A stretch of DNA of 64,000 nt from Apopatocola sp963628785. Its GTDB lineage: Bacteria > Bacillota > Clostridia > Oscillospirales > Oscillospiraceae. Below the pieces are notes generated by a model. The model was not told the DNA's origin. It made no database searches and worked only from the letters and a program-made list of their open reading frames with translations. Made by a program: the position numbers and the translations under genes. The stretch lies in the NCBI GenBank assembly GCA_963628785.1, contig CAVGGQ010000001.1:1-64000 (forward strand), read 5' to 3'. Below, piece after piece: positions 17,487 to 26,070 of the stretch. Every line of letters begins with the position of its first letter. The stretch's first letter is position 1.

Positions 17487-19760
17487 TTGAATAATATTAT
17501 GAGAAAAGTTGCATCGGTTATCGTCGACCGGAGAGTGATCATTCTGGTCGCGTTTCTTGTCGCAGGCGTTTACTGCGGCCTTTCGCTCGACCGCGTAAAG
17601 GTAGACAGCGATATTACGGCGTTCCTTCCCGCAGAAACGGACACTCGCCGCGGCCTTACCATAATGGAAGAGGAGTTTACCACATACGCCTCCGCCAGCG
17701 TTATGATCGCCAACACCACCTACGAGCGAGCTTTGACCATAGCCGATGAGATCGCGGAGGTCGACCATGTCACCGGCGTCACGTTCGATGATTCTTCCGC
17801 ACACTTTGTCGATTCCTCCGCACTCTTTACCATCTCCTTTGACGGCGACACGTATGACGAAAATGTCATTTCCGCCATGAACGAAGTCCTCGCGCTGACG
17901 GCGAGTTACGACACCTATACATCCTCCGAGATCGGCAAGGATCTTTCCGCATCCATCGCCTCGGAAATGCTCGGCGTTCTCATTTTGGCCGCTGTCGTTA
18001 TTGTCGGCGTGCTGCTTTTTACCTCCCGCAGCTACTTCGAAGTGGTCGTTTATTTCGGTGTATTCGTCATGTCCGCGTTGCTCAACATGGGCACGAACTT
18101 CTGGCTCGGCACCATTTCTTCTATCACGAACTCCATCGCGGTCATCATGCAGCTCGCTCTTGCCATTGACTACGCCATTATATTCTCCCATCGCTATCAG
18201 GATGAAATTGAAAACTTCCCGACGGAACGCGAGGCACTCATTGAAGCTCTCGCCAAATCCATCATTGAAATATCCTCCTCGAGCCTTACCACCATTTCGG
18301 GTCTTGCGGCTCTGATGCTCATGCAGTTCCGGCTCGGCTACGACCTCGGCCTCGTCCTATCCAAAGGCATCATCTGCAGCATGATCTCCGTGTTCCTGCT
18401 GATGCCGGGACTCATAGCGTTCTCTTTCAAGCCCATGCGGAAGACCGTACACAAAAACCTTGTGCCGGACATTACGGCCTGGGGACGGCTCCTCATGAAG
18501 TCGCGCGTGGTGTTTGTCATTGCCTTTATTATCATCATTCCTTTTGCCATATGGTGCTCGAACCGCACGGAATACGCCTTTGCCGACAGCAGCATCGATG
18601 AGCTCAAACAGTCGGACAGCCGTGATGCCGCACGAAAGATCACAAGCACCTTCACGGAGGACACGACCATCGCCGTGCTCGTGCCGAGCGGCAGCTACGA
18701 AAACGAGAAGATCTTTCTGCAGGAGGCCGCCGAGCTCGAGAATGTGAAGAGCGTCACCGGCCTTGCCAATATCGAGATCAAGGACGGAAAAGTCCTCACA
18801 GACTCTTTCACCCCGCGCATGTTCGCGGAACTTCTCAACATCGACTACGAAGAAGCCCAGTTGCTCTTCGCTGCCTACGGCGCGCAGAACAGCCAGTATC
18901 AGGCAATATTCGGCAATCAGGAATCCTATTCCGTGCCGCTCATCGATATGTTCCTCTACCTTTTTGAAAAGGTCGACCAGGGCATCGTAAACCTCGACGA
19001 AGATACGCAGGAAACACTCGACGAGCTCCGCGGTGAGCTCGAGCGCGGCGAAGCGCAGCTGCGCGGCGAGAACTGGGACCGTATGGTTATTCAGGCCGGC
19101 GTTCCCGTGGAAGGCGACGAGAGCGTGACGCTTGTCGACGAGCTACGCTCGCTCGCCGATGATCTTTATGGCGACGGCAGCTGCCTCGTCATCGGCGACG
19201 TCACGAGCGCCAAGGAGCTCGCCGATACCTACAACGGCGACTCCATGCTCATCAATCTCCTCACCATCGGCTTTGTCTACATCATTCTGGTGTTCACTTT
19301 CAAGTCCTTCGGCGGCGCGGCTCTCCTCGTATTCGTCATTCAGGGCAGCATCTGGATGAACTTCACTTTCCCGTACCTCACGAAGACGACGGCCTCGTTC
19401 GTCACGAGCATGATCGTCTCCGCCATTCAGATGGGCGCGACTATCGACTACGCCATCGTCATCATGAGCCGATACCTCGAATTGAAAAAGGAGTACCCCA
19501 TCCGCGAGGCCATGGCGCACGCCGTAAACGAGAGTTTCCCGACGGTCATGACATCCGGCTCCATCATGACGGTCGCGGGCTTCCTTATAGCTCTGCGCGT
19601 TTCCGACGTATATATCGGCCACATCGGCCTCGCCATCGGCCGCGGCGCGTTTATTTCCGTCATACTGGTTTTAACGGTACTCCCGCAGCTTCTTGTATTG
19701 CTCGATAAGTTTATCGATATAACGACCATACGGAAAAAGAAAGAAGAAGTCAAAGAATGA
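17487..19760 (+). CDS. MMPL/RND-superfamily exporter
   Basis: 757 residues. The architecture duplicates one membrane helix, a large outer loop and five helices (helices near 15-35 and 185-320, then 340-360 and 575-735). The sterol-sensing-like motifs ALAIDYAIIFSHRYQDE and MGATIDYAIVIMSRYLE mark the two halves. Members export lipids, siderophores or other hydrophobic molecules using proton gradients; the substrate is unknown. The start is TTG at 17487, six nt after GAGGGA. The stop overlaps the next ATG (ATGA at 19757-19760), coupling it to the GLUG surface protein. The upstream region is AT-rich with a TATAAT at 17452, but no good -35 was found. Confidence 0.88.
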   Translation: MNNIMRKVASVIVDRRVIILVAFLVAGVYCGLSLDRVKVDSDITAFLPAETDTRRGLTIMEEEFTTYASASVMIANTTYERALTIADEIAEVDHVTGVTFDDSSAHFVDSSALFTISFDGDTYDENVISAMNEVLALTASYDTYTSSEIGKDLSASIASEMLGVLILAAVVIVGVLLFTSRSYFEVVVYFGVFVMSALLNMGTNFWLGTISSITNSIAVIMQLALAIDYAIIFSHRYQDEIENFPTEREALIEALAKSIIEISSSSLTTISGLAALMLMQFRLGYDLGLVLSKGIICSMISVFLLMPGLIAFSFKPMRKTVHKNLVPDITAWGRLLMKSRVVFVIAFIIIIPFAIWCSNRTEYAFADSSIDELKQSDSRDAARKITSTFTEDTTIAVLVPSGSYENEKIFLQEAAELENVKSVTGLANIEIKDGKVLTDSFTPRMFAELLNIDYEEAQLLFAAYGAQNSQYQAIFGNQESYSVPLIDMFLYLFEKVDQGIVNLDEDTQETLDELRGELERGEAQLRGENWDRMVIQAGVPVEGDESVTLVDELRSLADDLYGDGSCLVIGDVTSAKELADTYNGDSMLINLLTIGFVYIILVFTFKSFGGAALLVFVIQGSIWMNFTFPYLTKTTASFVTSMIVSAIQMGATIDYAIVIMSRYLELKKEYPIREAMAHAVNESFPTVMTSGSIMTVAGFLIALRVSDVYIGHIGLAIGRGAFISVILVLTVLPQLLVLLDKFIDITTIRKKKEEVKE

Positions 19761-22519
19761 AACGATGGATCGCCGCCGCGCTTTGCGCACTGCTGCTCCT
19801 GTCACTCTCCTGCACCGCCTTCGCGGCCGATGCAGACGCGGAGATCGTCAAGATTTCCTCTGCTGCCGACCTCGAAGAGCTCGCCCTCAACTGCACCTCG
19901 GACACATGGTCTGTGGGGAAGACCATCTTGCTCACGCAGGACATCAACTTCACCGGCTGCACCTTTACGCCCATTCCGCTGCTCGCCGGAACCTTTGACG
20001 GGCAGGGACACAGTATCATCGGACTGAATTTCTCTTCCGAGGGCTCCACCATCGGACTCTTCCGCATGGTGCTCTCCACCGGCGTTGTGCGTGATTTAAA
20101 TGTTGCAGGTACGATCACCGCGACCGGAAACGGCGAAAATATCGGCGGCGTCGCGGGCATCAACTACGGCATCATCGAAAACTGCACGTTCGGCGGTGAC
20201 ATTTCCGCGCAGAAAAATGCCGGCGGCATTGTCGGAACGAACGCCGCAGGTGCCGAGATCATCAGCTGCTCCACGACCGGCACGATCGAAGCCTATCACC
20301 GCTCCGGCGGCATTGCCGGCGAGAATGACGGCCTCATCAACGAATCCGAAAACCGCATGAGCGTCAACACATCGGAACTCTCCACCGACAGCACCGACGA
20401 TACAACGGTGTTTGATATATCCACCCTGACCTTCTCGGAAGAGGAGATCATTGATATCACCGACCTCGGCGGCATCGCGGGCTACAACACCTCCTCCATC
20501 CAGTTCTGCTCCAACTACGGCGATGTTGGCTATCCGCACATCGGCTACAATGTCGGCGGCGTGGCGGGACGGCAGAGCGGACGCATTCTCGACTGCACCA
20601 ACTCCGGCAGCATCACCGGGCGCAAGGATGTCGGCGGTATCATCGGACAGGTGGAGCCGTACGCTTCCTGGGATGTCACCGGCTCCGAACTCGCCGAAGT
20701 CCAGTCACAGATCGCGACCGTGCAGGCTCTTTTGAATTCAACGCTCGGCGACCTCGACTATACGCAGACCGAAGCCCGCACCCTGCTGCAGCAGATGAAC
20801 GATATTCTCGATGACAGTGCCGACATCATCGGCGGCGAGATCCCGGAAAGGGATTGGTCACTGCCCGAGGATGACGAGTCGGGCAATAATGACGATAATA
20901 AGGATGACAGCAAAGATCCCGAAATCGAGATCCCCGACAGCTGGCACGATATGGACGAAGATTCCCGGGAACAGCTCGGCGACAACATGCACGATGTGCT
21001 TACGCTGAGCGAGCAGCTCGCCAATGTACTTACGGATGAAGCCGTCATTGAGGATATGCGGGATGTCGTTTCTGCCATGAGCTCGCTTTCCACTTCGGTC
21101 GTGAATCTCATCTACAGCATCGGAAACACATCCGTGGGGTTCTCGGACATCTCCGATGAGACGGAGGACGATGATGCGATCTGCCTTATCACCCGCTGCA
21201 AAAATACCGGTTCCGTCTCGGCGGACACGAATGTCGGCGGCATCGCCGGCAATGTGGCACTCGATGTTTCCTTCGACCGGGAAGACAAGCTCGGCATTTC
21301 CTCTTCCACGCTCGGCAGCGGAACGTATGAGGTTTTCGCCCGCGTATCCGACTGCGAGAACCGTGCGGCGGTGGCCTCCTCCAAATCCTGCGCCGGCGGC
21401 ATTGCCGGACGCATGGAATACGGCCTCGCACTGCGCTGCTCCTCCGTCGGCGAAGTGAGCGCGACAGACGAATATGCCGGCGGCATCGTCGGCTACAGCG
21501 CCGCTTCCGTGCGCGAATGCAGCGCCCGCGTGAACCTCTCCGCTGCGTGTTATGTCGGCGGCATCGCGGGACAGGGCAAAAACATCGCCTTCTGCACAGC
21601 CATGCCGCACTTTGAGAGCACGGTCGAATTCATCGGCTCCATCGCCGGTTATGCCGAGGGCGAGATCACCGAAAATGTCTATTCCGACAGCATAGTCGGC
21701 GGCGTGGACGGCTTCAGCTTCTCCGGCCGGACCGACTTCCTCAAATACGAGAAATTCGTAAAGCTCACCGACATACCGGACTTCTTCCGCAGCATCGATG
21801 TGACATTCGTCGTGGAAGATGAGATCGTGCGCACGGATGAAGTGCCGTTCGGCGGCTCTGTCACATCGCTCCCGAGTGTGCCGGACAAGGACGGTATGTA
21901 CTGGCAGTGGAACGACTTCGACAGCTCCGCCATCTACTACAGCATGACGATCGAAGGCGAGTATGTCCGCCCGGTCACCACGATTTCCACGGACGAAGCC
22001 GAACCGCTCTTCCTCGTCGAAGGAGTCTTCCGTGATGGGCAGACCATGCAGGCCGTGCCGTTCACGCCCGACACCGCAGCGCTTGGTCTCGACGAGGATA
22101 CGATCGCATCTGCCGTCACGGTGCTCGTTACGGACTATACGGATACACTGAAAGTACGCATGCTCACCGCGGATAATGGCACGCTCTATACCCTCAAGGA
22201 CGGCATACTGACGCCGCTCTCCTACACTCGCGACGGCAGCTATATCGTCTTCCAGCTCGAGAACGGCGCATCTGTCATTTATGTCGCCGACAAATCTTCC
22301 GGCCATACCGTTCTTTACATCGGCATAGCTTCCGCAGCCGCGATCGTCCTCGCGGTCGGCATTGTCCTGATCATAAAGAAAAAGAAGAAGACCGTCTCTC
22401 CCGACATCGACACCGATACGGACACCGATGTTTCTCCGCTCGGCGAGACGGAACCGGAAACCGATACCGACACATCCGGCGACACCGGCTCGGACGAAGA
22501 CTCCGACGAAGAACTCTAA
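19757..22519 (+). CDS. GLUG-repeat surface protein with C-terminal membrane anchor
   Basis: 920 residues. Signal peptide (LLLSLSCTAFAADA), then repeated GLUG-type units of the form G-G-I-A/V-G-x-N/x (VGGVAGINYGIIENC, GGIVGTNAAGAEIISC, VGGIAGQ, GGIVGYSAASVREC), which stack as a beta-solenoid in adhesins and IgA-protease-like proteins. An acidic Asp/Glu/Ser-rich insertion lies near residues 370-410. The C-terminus has one transmembrane helix followed by KKKKK and an acidic T-D-T-D tail. No protease motif is visible. Translation is coupled to the MMPL exporter (4-bp overlap), suggesting a joint envelope function. Confidence 0.82.
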   Translation: MKRWIAAALCALLLLSLSCTAFAADADAEIVKISSAADLEELALNCTSDTWSVGKTILLTQDINFTGCTFTPIPLLAGTFDGQGHSIIGLNFSSEGSTIGLFRMVLSTGVVRDLNVAGTITATGNGENIGGVAGINYGIIENCTFGGDISAQKNAGGIVGTNAAGAEIISCSTTGTIEAYHRSGGIAGENDGLINESENRMSVNTSELSTDSTDDTTVFDISTLTFSEEEIIDITDLGGIAGYNTSSIQFCSNYGDVGYPHIGYNVGGVAGRQSGRILDCTNSGSITGRKDVGGIIGQVEPYASWDVTGSELAEVQSQIATVQALLNSTLGDLDYTQTEARTLLQQMNDILDDSADIIGGEIPERDWSLPEDDESGNNDDNKDDSKDPEIEIPDSWHDMDEDSREQLGDNMHDVLTLSEQLANVLTDEAVIEDMRDVVSAMSSLSTSVVNLIYSIGNTSVGFSDISDETEDDDAICLITRCKNTGSVSADTNVGGIAGNVALDVSFDREDKLGISSSTLGSGTYEVFARVSDCENRAAVASSKSCAGGIAGRMEYGLALRCSSVGEVSATDEYAGGIVGYSAASVRECSARVNLSAACYVGGIAGQGKNIAFCTAMPHFESTVEFIGSIAGYAEGEITENVYSDSIVGGVDGFSFSGRTDFLKYEKFVKLTDIPDFFRSIDVTFVVEDEIVRTDEVPFGGSVTSLPSVPDKDGMYWQWNDFDSSAIYYSMTIEGEYVRPVTTISTDEAEPLFLVEGVFRDGQTMQAVPFTPDTAALGLDEDTIASAVTVLVTDYTDTLKVRMLTADNGTLYTLKDGILTPLSYTRDGSYIVFQLENGASVIYVADKSSGHTVLYIGIASAAAIVLAVGIVLIIKKKKKTVSPDIDTDTDTDVSPLGETEPETDTDTSGDTGSDEDSDEEL

Positions 22520-22526
22520 TGACAAA

Positions 22527-22564
22527 CGGCGGCATCGCAATCCAAACGGTGCCGCCGATATTTT
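22527..22564 (+). terminator. Terminator-like hairpin after the GLUG gene
   Basis: CGGCGGCATCG (22527-22537) pairs with CGGTGCCGCCG (22547-22557) with one mismatch, followed by ATATTTT. Confidence 0.6.
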
Positions 22565-22591
22565 GTCCGCAATCTGATAAGCCATCAAAAT

Positions 22592-22632
22592 GGAGGATCC
22601 GTTCCGAAGAGCGGATCCTCCTGAAATTTTTT
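22592..22632. terminator. Bidirectional intrinsic terminator
   Basis: Perfect 10-bp stem GGAGGATCCG (22592-22601) / CGGATCCTCC (22612-22621), then TGAAATTTTTT. It separates the convergent GLUG and enoate reductase genes. Confidence 0.75.
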
Positions 22633-22654
22633 GTGCGGGGAATGAGCGGAAGAA

Positions 22655-24919
22655 TCAAATGTACTGAGCCAGGTTGTAGGCAGCCTTGGTGCAGGCCCAG
22701 ACGAGGCCGGCCTGGAAGGAGTCACCGATGTTGTAAATCTCCTTGGCAACATGCTGCTTCACGCCCTCGAGGTACTGGCTCTCGTCGGCGCGGCGGCCGA
22801 GTGCGTTGACGAACAGTTCCGCATGGTACTCTTCCACAACGGTCTCGGGGCCCATCTTCGGGGCCAGCGGGTTGACGATGTTCTTCGGCAGGACAGGAGT
22901 CCAGGTGCAGTAGACATCGGGGGCACCCTTGGAGATGTTGCGGCTGACGAGCACCTTGTCGCCCTCGAAGGACTTGATCGTCGCGCAGTTGACGAGCTTC
23001 GCGCCGTTGTCCTCAAGGTAGTGGATGATGTGTCCGCGGTTGGCGGTGCAGGCGCCGTCCATGAAGTTGCCGAGCATATCGATGACGGTGATCTTGCAGT
23101 TCTTCTCGTAGCTCAGCCAGTAAGCAGTCTCCATACCGACGGAGCCGCCGCCGAGGACGACGACCTTCTTCGCCTCGCCGAGCTTCTCGGGATTGCGCAG
23201 CAGATCGGTCGCTTCGACCATGTTCACGGAATCGATGCCGGCGATACGTGGGCTGATGCGCTTCGCGCCGACGGCGTAGATGACGGCGTCGTAGTTCTGC
23301 TCCTTGAGGTACTCGGGGGTAGCCTCAACGCCGAACTTGACGGTGACGCCCTTCTGGCTGAGGGTGTGACGCTCGAGCCAGTCGATGTAGTTGTACATAT
23401 CGTACTTGTTCTTGGGAGCCGCAGCTGCGTTGGCAATGCCGCCGAGCTCGTTGGTCTTCTCAAGGATTTCAACGGTGTGGCCGCGCTGTGCCGCGTAAAT
23501 GGCGAAGTTCATGCCGGCAGGGCCTGCACCGACAACGCCGATCTTCTTGACGGTCGTCGCGGGGGCAACATGCTTGGGCAGGACGTCCTCGTGACCGGTG
23601 CGCGGGTTGACGGCGCACTGCGGGTGACCGCCTTCCACGAACTCGTTGACGCAGGCTTCCTGGCAGCCGATGCAGGGACGGATCTCTTCAACATCGCCCG
23701 CATAGGCCTTCTTGCACCAGTCGGGATCGGCGAGCACGGGACGGCCGAGCATGATCATGTCGCACTTGCCGTCGCGCAGAGCCTTCTCGTCCATATCGGG
23801 GTAGTTCAGCTTGCCGACAGCAACGATGGGAACTTCGAAACCGGCGTTGGACTTAATGCCGCGCTCCTTGAAGTACTCCTTGGCGACCTTTGCCACATCG
23901 AGGAAGCAACCGGCCGGCATGTACGCGGGCGGATGCGGGAGCCACCAGTTGTCGTAGCAGCCGAGGTCAACGTCGAACATATCAACGCCGGCTTTGACAA
24001 GGTTCTCCATGTAGTCGAGCGTCTCGTAGATGGAACGGCCGTTCTTGAAGCCCTTGAGGGAGGAGACGGTGTCCATACGCTCGCCGTAGGTCTCTTCCAG
24101 AGCGCAGCTCAGGTCGATACGGTACATAATCGGGAACCAGGGGCCAGTGCGCTTGCGCATTTCCTTGACAATATTGATGCCGAAGAGCTGCCAATCGGTG
24201 TACTTGCCCATCTTGCGGTGGTTGAACGCGGTGTTCGTGAGCTGGTCGATGAGGTAGCCCTCGTGGCCGTGCAGATACACACCGTCAATGCCCATTGTCT
24301 TGGCATCGGCAGCGCCCTGACCGAAGTTCTTCACAATGGTGTCGAGCTCAAGGTCGGAGAGCGGACGGCAGGGGATACTCGGAATGTAGAAGTTCGGGTT
24401 CCAGGAAGCGGAAACGGGCAGTGCATACTTGGTCATGAGGCACTGCGGGTTGCCGACACGGCCGAGGCCGGCGGTGAGCTGGATAAAGATGCGGCTGTTG
24501 CGGGCATGGACACCCTGTGCAAGGTCGCGCCAGCCCATGAAGTTCGTGCGAGTTCCGTCGATGCGCGGGAAGTAGGAGAAGTTGCCCTTCTCGGTCACGG
24601 AAGCATCGATGTGGTGGCTGACGGGAATAAGACCGGTCGTGAGCAGGCCGACACCGCCCTCGGCGCGCGCGAAGAAGTATTCACGCATCTTGTCGTTCGG
24701 ACGGCCGGTTTCCTCGGCCATCTGGCAGTTGCCCATAGGCGCCATTACGAGACGGTTTTTGATCGTCAGGCGATTGACGTGAATGGGGGAGAACATGGTA
24801 TCGTACGGCCACAGTTCCTTGGTGTAGCGGCCGGTGCCGCCCTCCTGGTTTTCAAGATCTTTCCGGACCCAGTTGCCGTAGCTGTTGACCAGTCTTTCGA
24901 CCAACGCGTCAGTTTTCAA
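22655..24919 (-). CDS. Enoate reductase-like NADH:flavin oxidoreductase (FMN, 4Fe-4S, FAD)
   Basis: 754 residues in the 2,4-dienoyl-CoA reductase/BaiCD/2-enoate reductase family. Residues 40-400 are an Old Yellow Enzyme TIM barrel for FMN (NRLVMAPMGNCQ, GADAK-like active-site helix, MIMLGRPVLADPDW). CIGCQEACVNEFVEGGHPQC gives the cysteines of a 4Fe-4S cluster. Residues 460-740 bind FAD and NAD (GVVGAGPAGMNFAIYAAQRG, VVVLGGGSVGMETAYWL). Known members reduce cinnamate-type acids in reductive amino-acid fermentation, dienoyl-CoA or bile-acid intermediates. The start is TTG at 24919 with GTGGGG upstream. Its divergent placement beside dehydratase-family genes suggests that it reduces the enoyl product or a related compound; the substrate is unproven. 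Confidence 0.85.
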   Translation of the reverse strand: MKTDALVERLVNSYGNWVRKDLENQEGGTGRYTKELWPYDTMFSPIHVNRLTIKNRLVMAPMGNCQMAEETGRPNDKMREYFFARAEGGVGLLTTGLIPVSHHIDASVTEKGNFSYFPRIDGTRTNFMGWRDLAQGVHARNSRIFIQLTAGLGRVGNPQCLMTKYALPVSASWNPNFYIPSIPCRPLSDLELDTIVKNFGQGAADAKTMGIDGVYLHGHEGYLIDQLTNTAFNHRKMGKYTDWQLFGINIVKEMRKRTGPWFPIMYRIDLSCALEETYGERMDTVSSLKGFKNGRSIYETLDYMENLVKAGVDMFDVDLGCYDNWWLPHPPAYMPAGCFLDVAKVAKEYFKERGIKSNAGFEVPIVAVGKLNYPDMDEKALRDGKCDMIMLGRPVLADPDWCKKAYAGDVEEIRPCIGCQEACVNEFVEGGHPQCAVNPRTGHEDVLPKHVAPATTVKKIGVVGAGPAGMNFAIYAAQRGHTVEILEKTNELGGIANAAAAPKNKYDMYNYIDWLERHTLSQKGVTVKFGVEATPEYLKEQNYDAVIYAVGAKRISPRIAGIDSVNMVEATDLLRNPEKLGEAKKVVVLGGGSVGMETAYWLSYEKNCKITVIDMLGNFMDGACTANRGHIIHYLEDNGAKLVNCATIKSFEGDKVLVSRNISKGAPDVYCTWTPVLPKNIVNPLAPKMGPETVVEEYHAELFVNALGRRADESQYLEGVKQHVAKEIYNIGDSFQAGLVWACTKAAYNLAQYI

Positions 24920-25016
24920 ATGAATTCCCCACTTTCTTTTACATTTTATGAATTTTACATTGAATTCTTAACGGATGCTTTGCGCCATTTGTGAAACCAT
25001 CACCAACACCATGTTC

Positions 25017-25045
25017 AATTTAACACATTTCGCGTCGATAATCAA
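25017..25045 (-). promoter_or_regulatory. Promoter of the enoate reductase gene
   Basis: On the minus strand: TTGATT (25045-25040), 17-bp spacer, TAAATT (25022-25017), about 100 nt before the start codon. Confidence 0.5.
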
Positions 25046-25065
25046 CAAAAATTATTAAGAAATTC

Positions 25066-25094
25066 TTGATTCTTATTTAGAAATATGCTAATAT
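25066..25094 (+). promoter_or_regulatory. Promoter of the CooC-dehydratase operon
   Basis: TTGATT (25066-25071), 17-bp spacer, TAATAT (25089-25094). The transcript would start near 25101, just before the inverted repeat at 25113. Confidence 0.6.
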
Positions 25095-25112
25095 AGTTAT
25101 GTGATAAAAGGA

Positions 25113-25144
25113 GGACAAAGTGTTCAGAAACAGACACTTTGTCC
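25113..25144 (+). promoter_or_regulatory. Perfect 11-bp inverted repeat in the operon leader
   Basis: GGACAAAGTGT (25113-25123) / ACACTTTGTCC (25134-25144), separated by 10 nt, lies just after the predicted transcription start and 26 nt before the CooC-like start codon. With no T run after it, it fits an operator or an mRNA 5'-hairpin better than a terminator. Confidence 0.6.
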
Positions 25145-25169
25145 GCTAAGTTAAAAAGAGGTACCCATA

Positions 25170-25934
25170 ATGGAGACAAATGCAAAAATCATTGCCGTTT
25201 CCGGCAAGGGCGGTGTCGGAAAAACGACACTTGCCGCCGCTATGGTGCGCCACCTGACGGAGTGCAAACCGGACGCAAGGATCCTTGCCATCGATGCCGA
25301 CCCCGCCGTCGGCCTTTCCACCTGCCTCGGCGTGGAAGTGAAGCTCACGCTCGACGAGATCCGCAAGCAAATTATCGATAATGTAGAAGAGGGCAAAACG
25401 AAGGAAGCCATGGAACTCGTGGAAGAATCGCGCTTCCGCATCTTCGATGCTCTTGTGGAAAAGAACGGCTTTGCGTTCCTCGCCATCGGGCGCCCCGAAG
25501 CTGAGGGCTGCTACTGCCGCATCAACGCCTATCTGAAAGACGTCATCACGATGCTCTCCGGCGAGTTTGATTATGTTGTCATTGACAGTGAAGCCGGCAT
25601 CGAGCAAATCAACCGCCGCGTGCTCGAGAAAGTCACACATCTTCTGCTTGTATCTGACCAAAGCCGCAAGGGCATTCAGGTCGCCGGCACCATCAAGCAG
25701 GTCGCGGACGAGCTCGTTATGTACAACCACATCGGCGCCGTCATCAACCGCGTGACGAATCCGGATTTAAATAAGTACATCACCATCCCCGGCGTAGAGA
25801 TCCTCTCCTATATCGATACGGATGAGTATCATGCCGCCAACGATATTCAGGGCAAGACCGTATATGATCTGCCGCCCGAGTCGAGCGTCTACCGCGGAAC
25901 CAAGGAAATTCTCGAAAAGCTCGACATACTTTAA
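25170..25934 (+). CDS. CooC-type nucleotide-binding ATPase (metallocluster maturation family)
   Basis: 254 residues, a SIMIBI/MinD-like P-loop ATPase. VSGKGGVGKTTLAAAM is the deviant Walker A; IDADPAVGLSTCLG is the switch region; GRPEAEGCYC with its C-x-C pair is the hallmark of CooC/AcsF, which insert nickel or mature clusters in CO dehydrogenase and acetyl-CoA synthase; FDYVVIDSEAGIEQINRR is Walker B. No CO dehydrogenase gene is present here. It leads an operon of 2-hydroxyacyl-CoA dehydratase-family genes, so it may mature their iron-sulfur centres or the ACS-like protein downstream. The start is the ATG at 25170 after an AAAGAGG site. Confidence 0.85.
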   Translation: METNAKIIAVSGKGGVGKTTLAAAMVRHLTECKPDARILAIDADPAVGLSTCLGVEVKLTLDEIRKQIIDNVEEGKTKEAMELVEESRFRIFDALVEKNGFAFLAIGRPEAEGCYCRINAYLKDVITMLSGEFDYVVIDSEAGIEQINRRVLEKVTHLLLVSDQSRKGIQVAGTIKQVADELVMYNHIGAVINRVTNPDLNKYITIPGVEILSYIDTDEYHAANDIQGKTVYDLPPESSVYRGTKEILEKLDIL

Positions 25935-25966
25935 TTTATTTGCGCAAAACTTTTTCACCATAATAG

Positions 25967-26013
25967 AAACCACTAACCATCAAAACCAACCACCAAACCA
26001 CCAACTACCAACC
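25967..26013 (+). promoter_or_regulatory. G-free, C-rich leader segment (possible Rho-utilisation site)
   Basis: 47 nt contain no G and 21 C (repeated CCAAC/CCACC units), inside the 136-bp gap between the CooC-like gene and the first dehydratase gene. C-rich, G-poor unstructured RNA is the classic Rho-loading signature; it could also simply keep the leader unstructured. Confidence 0.35.
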
Positions 26014-26070
26014 GCAAACCGCTAAGCAAATCAAGTCAATCCAAACGTCAACAAAAGAGGGGTGTGACAT

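Noticed and set aside
20858..22588. A 576-codon open frame antisense to the GLUG protein
   Set aside because: Composition is His/Arg/Asp-rich shadow coding of the GLUG repeats with no family match.
22751..24994. A 747-codon open frame antisense to the enoate reductase
   Set aside because: It mirrors codon bias of the real gene, has no recognisable domain, and the opposite strand encodes a clear three-cofactor oxidoreductase.
25113..25144. Intrinsic terminator in the CooC leader
   Set aside because: No T run follows the stem and the operon continues immediately downstream.
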